From: Microcaldota archaeon
Lineage (GTDB): Archaea; Micrarchaeota; Micrarchaeia; Burarchaeales; Fermentimicrarchaeaceae
Assembly: GCA_026396455.1 (NCBI GenBank)
Contig: JAPLWT010000012.1
Location: 1 to 9,354, forward strand
Direction of reading: 5' to 3'
DNA length: 9,354 bases
The notes under the pieces are model-generated. The model worked only from the letters and a program-made list of their open reading frames with translations. It was not told where the DNA came from and searched no databases. Shown here one piece after another: positions 6,368-9,354 of this stretch (position 1 is the stretch's first letter; the number at the start of each line of letters is the position of its first letter). The position numbers and the translations under genes are program-made.

Positions 6368-6875
6368 ATGAAGATTGAGGAAAAGTTTGAGGGCGTATTC
6401 TTCATAAGTGGCAGGCTTGCAACTAGGAAGTGCTGCTGCTGGCGTTACCCCTAGCTTCATCTCGGATATCGTAGGTAAGAAAGGCGTGGTTTACTGCATT
6501 GAATTCGCCCCGAGAAGCATGAGGGACCTGCTTTATGTCTGCGAGAAAAGGAGCAACATGCTGCCAGTGCTTGCGGATGCCCGGAAGACCGAGGAATATG
6601 CAAAAGAAGTCAGGAAGGTTGATGTGGTATACGAGGATGTCGCCCAGCCAGACCAGGAGGGCATAATGATAGGCAATGCAAGGCAGTTCCTCAGGAAAGG
6701 AGGCTATGCGATGCTTGCAATAAAGTCGCAGAGCGTGGATGTAACAAAGAAACCTAGCGAGGTTTATGAGCGCATGCTTGAGAAGCTAAGAAAGCATTTC
6801 GAGATTCTTGAGCAATACGAGCTCTCCCCGTTTGACAAGGACCATCTTTTCGTTTTGATGAGGTACAGAGGTTAG
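6368..6875 (+). pseudogene. flpA: fibrillarin-like 2'-O-methyltransferase with internal deletion and frame change
   Basis: Fibrillarin is the methyltransferase of archaeal C/D-box RNPs, acting on rRNA and tRNA. A good start (GTGATAAA-ATG, 6368) opens a normal fibrillarin N-terminus, MKIEEKFEGVFFISGRLATRK, but this frame ends at TAG 6452-6454 after 28 codons. The +1 frame carries the rest of the enzyme: SAM motif LGSAAAGVTPS, GVVYCIEFAPRSMRDLL, YEDVAQPDQ, GGYAMLAIKSQSVDVTK and FDKDHLFVLMRY, ending at 6875. Compared with M. jannaschii fibrillarin, about 50 residues are missing between LATRK and LGSAAAG, including the WDPxRSKLAAAI region before the SAM site. The two halves meet at CTAGGAAG (6423-6430), which reads as TRK in one frame and LGS in the other. 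A GTG at 6408 would open the second frame but has no ribosome-binding site. It may be a true lesion or an assembly or sequencing error in an essential gene. Confidence 0.85.
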
Positions 6876-6884
6876 ATATTTTAA
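6876..6884 (+). promoter_or_regulatory. possible TATA box of the DUF116 gene
   Basis: ATATTTTAA follows directly after the fibrillarin stop, with its centre about 34 nt before the ATG at 6914. It would give a leader of roughly ten bases that includes the GGTGA ribosome-binding site at 6905-6909, four bases before the start. It is a plausible independent promoter, but AT-rich runs like this can occur by chance. Confidence 0.45.
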
Positions 6885-6913
6885 GCAGATGCTACAAAAT
6901 TCATGGTGAGCTT

Positions 6914-7498
6914 ATGGCTAAAAAAGAAACTGCTTTGAAGGATGACGGAATTAAGAGAAAGATACAGGACTTTGCAGCGAGAACTCTTACCGTTGGCCTG
7001 CATACCTCAGTAAGCGACATAGCCAACAAGATAGTGAAGGATATTGGGATTATGGATGAGAAATGGAGCAGGTACACAACCATCGAGATCTATAACGGGA
7101 TAAACAAGGATTTCTACAAGGTAGTTCCAAAAAAAGACAGAGTCGTATTCCTGCCGCACTGCTTGAGAAACATAAAGGAATGCAAGATGCCGGTGGATGA
7201 GGATGGATACCACTGCCTGAAATGCGACAAGTGCATAATTGGGGATATAGTCAAGGAATGCGAGAAGAACGGAATGAAGTATTTCATAGTTGGAGGAGGC
7301 TCGCAGGTATACAATATAGTACAGAGGCACAAGCCAAAAGCATTTCTTGGCGTTGCATGCTTCAACGAGCTTCAGATGGCGATAGAGAAGCTTGGAGGAG
7401 GCTCACGCTTCCCTGGGCAGGGAGTTATGCTGAAGAAGGATGGATGCGTGAATACTGAAGTTGATCTGGCTGAAGTTTTCGAAAAAATGAACATGTAG
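6914..7498 (+). CDS. DUF116 family cysteine-rich protein
   Basis: Matches my memory of the DUF116 family, whose function I do not know. The 194 aa divide into a helical N-terminal part (about 1-70) and a Cys-rich core. The core has V-VFLPHC83LRNIKEC90, then GYHC101LKC104DKC107IIGD, the glycine-rich FIVGGGSQV (124-132), FLGVAC149FNEL and a closing DGC178VNTEVD. Eight cysteines in all (including C116), with three close together at 101-107, suggest Fe-S or zinc binding; that is inference. No signal peptide or membrane segment is visible, so it is cytoplasmic. The start ATG has GGTGAG four bases before it. The stop TAG abuts the stop of the convergent gene with no base between them. Confidence 0.85.
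   Translation: MAKKETALKDDGIKRKIQDFAARTLTVGLHTSVSDIANKIVKDIGIMDEKWSRYTTIEIYNGINKDFYKVVPKKDRVVFLPHCLRNIKECKMPVDEDGYHCLKCDKCIIGDIVKECEKNGMKYFIVGGGSQVYNIVQRHKPKAFLGVACFNELQMAIEKLGGGSRFPGQGVMLKKDGCVNTEVDLAEVFEKMNM
7137..7153 (+). repeat. 17-bp direct repeat, copy 1 (copy 2 at 9338-9354)
   Basis: ACAGAGTCGTATTCCTG occurs here inside the DUF116 coding region and again at 9338-9354 on the same strand, in the tnpB remnant, running up to the last base of the window. The two genes are unrelated and read the segment on opposite strands in different frames, so shared protein sequence does not explain it. Confidence 0.6.
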
Positions 7499-8479
7499 CT
7501 ACCTGCACTCAGGCAGTTCGGGGTGTGCGTAGCATATTGCTGCTTCTGCATACGCCACTTCTGCTTTGTACATGCAATCAACTGTGACCACGGGTGCGCC
7601 CACAGCATACAGCTGCTTGGTCTCCACAATCGAGTAGGTTTCCGCAAGTGTCTTATCCCTGTTCAGGTCAATGTAGTAGCTGCCCATGCACTCGTCTAGT
7701 GCGGTGATGTTGAGGGAGGTTGAGTTAACGCATTGGCTAAGTTCGTCGGGACTCAGAGGAACCTCCTCATGCTTCATGTATGCATCTATCGCGCATCCCT
7801 TGAATTCCTCAAGCTTGCCCTGCGCCCTGGAGCAGAGAAGGTAGCCCGCAGCCTTTGTTACATTCTCAAGCCCGTATTTTGGAGCAAGGTCGTAGGAATG
7901 TGTTAGTACTATCTTATACTCAAAATCCACGCTGCTATTGAACTTCTGCCTGAGCTCATCAATCTTCTTCTCGGCTGCTATGCAGGGTGGGCAGTATAAA
8001 TCGAAGAATACAAATGCCCTTATCCTGTCCTGGGAGCAATTGAGCTTACCATTCAACCTTACCACCCCTTTCGTTACAATCTCATCACTGCTCAGCGCAA
8101 TAGGGTTGGGCCCTTCAACAAAGATGTTCTCGAGCGTGAGGTTTGAGTCGTAGACCCGTATCATGACATTCTTAGCACTGCCGCTCTTGTTCATCAAAAC
8201 TACTTCCTCCCAAAGACCTTTCTCATCTCTGAAATACGGGGTGGTGGGGTTAGCATACGGAAGGTCGCTGTAGCTGTCCATAACCCTTGCCATGAATTTT
8301 TTCACTTCAGAAATATTATGTTTTGGAGTAGGGGTGACAATAGTAAAATTAGTGATGTTGTACTGCGGCTCTACTGCGGGTCTGCTCACAATTATGTACG
8401 CCAGGGCAGCAATTACAATTATTGCCAGGACTAAAAGAACGGTGGCATACGGGAACTTAGTGGCCTTTTTTTCCTTCAT
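7499..8479 (-). CDS. membrane-anchored extracytoplasmic thioredoxin/DsbA-like protein (CPPC)
   Basis: Predicted thiol-disulfide protein facing outside. The N-terminus is basic (MKEKKATK), followed by one membrane segment (about 11-32). A Thr/Asn-rich linker with N-x-S/T sites and a region of about 35-145 that I do not recognise come next. The thioredoxin-fold domain begins near residue 146: strand IRAFVFFDLY, active site C163-P-P-C166 followed by helix IAAEKKIDELRQKF, an inserted helical part (about 200-275) with further cysteines (216, 229, 250, 264), and a cis-proline strand VGAP296VVTVDC302. The tail has C316 and C325, shared with the neighbouring protein. No TlpA- or DsbA-specific assignment is safe. 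The start has GAGGTG five bases upstream, overlapping the stop of the gene before it, so the two form an operon. Confidence 0.85.
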   Translation of the reverse strand: MKEKKATKFPYATVLLVLAIIVIAALAYIIVSRPAVEPQYNITNFTIVTPTPKHNISEVKKFMARVMDSYSDLPYANPTTPYFRDEKGLWEEVVLMNKSGSAKNVMIRVYDSNLTLENIFVEGPNPIALSSDEIVTKGVVRLNGKLNCSQDRIRAFVFFDLYCPPCIAAEKKIDELRQKFNSSVDFEYKIVLTHSYDLAPKYGLENVTKAAGYLLCSRAQGKLEEFKGCAIDAYMKHEEVPLSPDELSQCVNSTSLNITALDECMGSYYIDLNRDKTLAETYSIVETKQLYAVGAPVVTVDCMYKAEVAYAEAAICYAHPELPECR

Positions 8480-8488
8480 AGAAACACC

Positions 8489-9145
8489 TCATATGTCATA
8501 TTTTTTTAACAGAAAGTCTCTTGAGCATGCGCTTACCCCCTGATCGCTTGTGGGGTAGCATACGTACTGCAAGTCTATCTGGTTGGGGAACTCATTCTTC
8601 AGAGCATCCAGGAAATCTCTCTGCGCCGCGCAGATTGGGCACAATGGACTGTGGAATGCGTATACGAGTGTTTTGCTTCCAGAAGTGCACTTGTCAAATG
8701 GCAAGGTGCTGAAACCGCGTGCGGTACTGCCGAATTTGCTGCAGAAGGCAGGGTCCGAAGTTGCATCACATAAGGCTTTGCCTATGTTGTTCATCTCAGT
8801 TCCTTCAGGCACATCTCTCCTCTCCTCACTAAGCGCAAATGAGCCCGTGAGCATGTACTTGCAGTCTATCACCAGTACGGGGCTCTGCGTTATTCCATAC
8901 TTGCTTACCAGTGGGCTGAGCTCCCACTTATCCGCCGTAATGTTTGGCTGGGCAGCGTGCGTGTTTGGGTTTATGTCTGCCATGCTTGTGCCTGCTTTCA
9001 TGCCCCAGAATAAGTAGTAGAATGAGAGCACCAGTGCTGCTATGATGAATATGCTCAAAACTGCCGCAACCCTTCTTGAGACAAGCGGCTTGTCCTCTTC
9101 CTTCATGCTATCCCATTTGTTATGAACAGTTATTAAAAGTGACAT
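8489..9145 (-). CDS. membrane-anchored thioredoxin-like protein (CPIC) with permuted domain order
   Basis: Paralogue of the downstream CPPC protein with the fold halves in reverse order. A membrane segment at about 24-48 is preceded by KPLVSRR, so the rest faces outside. The C-terminal half of a thioredoxin fold comes first: LVSKYGITQSP89VLVIDC95KY, with C126 and C135 matching C316 and C325 of the neighbour. The N-terminal half follows: TLVYAFHSPLC169-P-I-C172AAQRDFLDAL, then YVCYP and ACSRDFLLKKYDI, where the protein stops. Two starts are possible. ATG 9145 has GGTG four bases upstream. ATG 9106 (residue 14) gives MKEEDKP, like the neighbour's MKEKK, and lies about 29 nt from a TATA-like box. 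The gene is nine bases upstream of the CPPC gene and seven bases downstream of the tnpB stop. Confidence 0.82.
   Translation of the reverse strand: MSLLITVHNKWDSMKEEDKPLVSRRVAAVLSIFIIAALVLSFYYLFWGMKAGTSMADINPNTHAAQPNITADKWELSPLVSKYGITQSPVLVIDCKYMLTGSFALSEERRDVPEGTEMNNIGKALCDATSDPAFCSKFGSTARGFSTLPFDKCTSGSKTLVYAFHSPLCPICAAQRDFLDALKNEFPNQIDLQYVCYPTSDQGVSACSRDFLLKKYDI
9131..9139 (-). promoter_or_regulatory. possible TATA box of the thioredoxin-like operon
   Basis: The minus strand reads CTTTTAATA, centred about 29 nt before the second possible start (ATG 9106). The TATA-to-start distance for metG and aIF2-beta is about 30 nt. If used, the mRNA would be leaderless from 9106 and the longer reading from 9145 would not be made. 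The element lies inside the longer open frame. Confidence 0.45.
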
Positions 9146-9149
9146 GCTC

Positions 9150-9165
9150 CACCTATGAATAGGTG
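9150..9165 (-). repeat. perfect 7-bp inverted repeat over the tnpB stop
   Basis: On the minus strand, CACCTAT-TC-ATAGGTG has perfect arms and a two-base centre. It covers the last codons and stop of the tnpB remnant and supplies the GGTG of the ribosome-binding site for the next gene. In IS200/IS605 elements a hairpin lies near the right end, so this could mark that end, or it could be a short operator or chance palindrome. Confidence 0.5.
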
Positions 9166-9354
9166 CGGGCTTCCTGCTTCACAGACGTTGCCAATGCAAC
9201 ATCTCTCTCCTTCTGCAAGGAATTGCAGGCGTTACTTCCCCCTTGCCCAGGGGTAGCTCTTATAAGTATGTTTCGTGCAGCATTCAAGTCTCTGTCTATA
9301 GTTAGTCCACAGTTGGGGCAGGTATATGTCCTGTCCCACAGAGTCGTATTCCTG
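9153..9354 (-). CDS. C-terminal end of a TnpB-type (IS200/IS605 OrfB) protein, partial
   Basis: The last 66 residues of a TnpB, the RNA-guided nuclease encoded by IS200/IS605 elements. The 5' part lies beyond the window. The visible frame reads RNTTLWDRTYTC-P-N-C-GLTIDRDLNAARNIL: the second half of the C-terminal zinc ribbon, then the D-R-D-x-N-A-A motif that holds the last RuvC aspartate. A tail follows with TPGQGGSNAC and LATSVKQEARTYS, both typical of archaeal TnpB ends, so the C-terminus looks intact. The first zinc-ribbon CxxC is not in view. The stop TAG (9155-9153) lies inside a short palindrome, seven bases before the first start of the thioredoxin-like gene, leaving very little room for an element end. 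Whether the gene is complete, or has a tnpA partner, cannot be seen. Confidence 0.88.
   Translation of the reverse strand, partial: RNTTLWDRTYTCPNCGLTIDRDLNAARNILIRATPGQGGSNACNSLQKERDVALATSVKQEARTYS

Noticed and set aside
6408..6875. A natural short fibrillarin starting at GTG 6408
   Set aside because: There is no ribosome-binding site before it, the start falls within a perfectly good fibrillarin N-terminus in another frame, and the SAM-site strand (expected VLYLG) would begin as AGLQLG with its supporting region missing.
9315..9354. Loss of the first zinc-ribbon CxxC from TnpB (RNTT running straight into LWDRTYTC)
   Set aside because: RNTT could be the PRNTT that normally precedes the first CxxC, but it could equally be the linker after it; the deciding residues lie beyond the window.

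Overview
The window is archaeal, and every base falls in or close to a gene. The archaeal markers are aIF1A and aIF2-beta without bacterial counterparts, an MCM replicative helicase, fibrillarin, a MetRS with the two-knuckle zinc insert, and a tRNA-Lys with a 37/38 intron and no encoded CCA. TATA-type boxes sit about 30 nt before several start codons. Hand counts give about 52% GC in the core genes. Gene packing is very tight, with overlaps of 1-4 nt and gaps of 0-40 nt. This fits a small-genome archaeon, possibly DPANN-like, but I cannot place the lineage from the sequence alone.

Left part (1-3700, minus strand): an information-processing block transcribed right to left. It runs mcm, then a presenilin/signal-peptide-peptidase-type intramembrane aspartyl protease overlapping the mcm stop, then (after its own TATA box) aIF2-beta, aIF1A and the first codons of one more gene. 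Middle (3700-6250, plus strand): metG diverges from mcm and is joined by an ATGA overlap to a YgeA-type Asp/Glu racemase. The racemase is clearly AT-richer than its surroundings and looks acquired.

Right-middle (6250-7498, plus strand): an intron-containing tRNA-Lys(UUU), then a fibrillarin gene whose middle is missing (about 50 codons plus a frame change), then a Cys-rich DUF116 protein. Right end (7499-9354, minus strand): two membrane-anchored, extracytoplasmic thioredoxin-fold proteins in an operon, immediately downstream of the 3' end of a TnpB-type gene that runs off the window.

The most interesting points are the fibrillarin deletion, which closes on a shared CTAGGAAG, and the smaller thioredoxin-like protein, whose fold order appears circularly permuted relative to its neighbour. 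Next come the tRNA-Lys intron with a 31/39 mismatch, the AT-rich racemase coupled to metG, and the presenilin-like protease in the mcm transcription unit. I found no CRISPR array, rRNA or intein.
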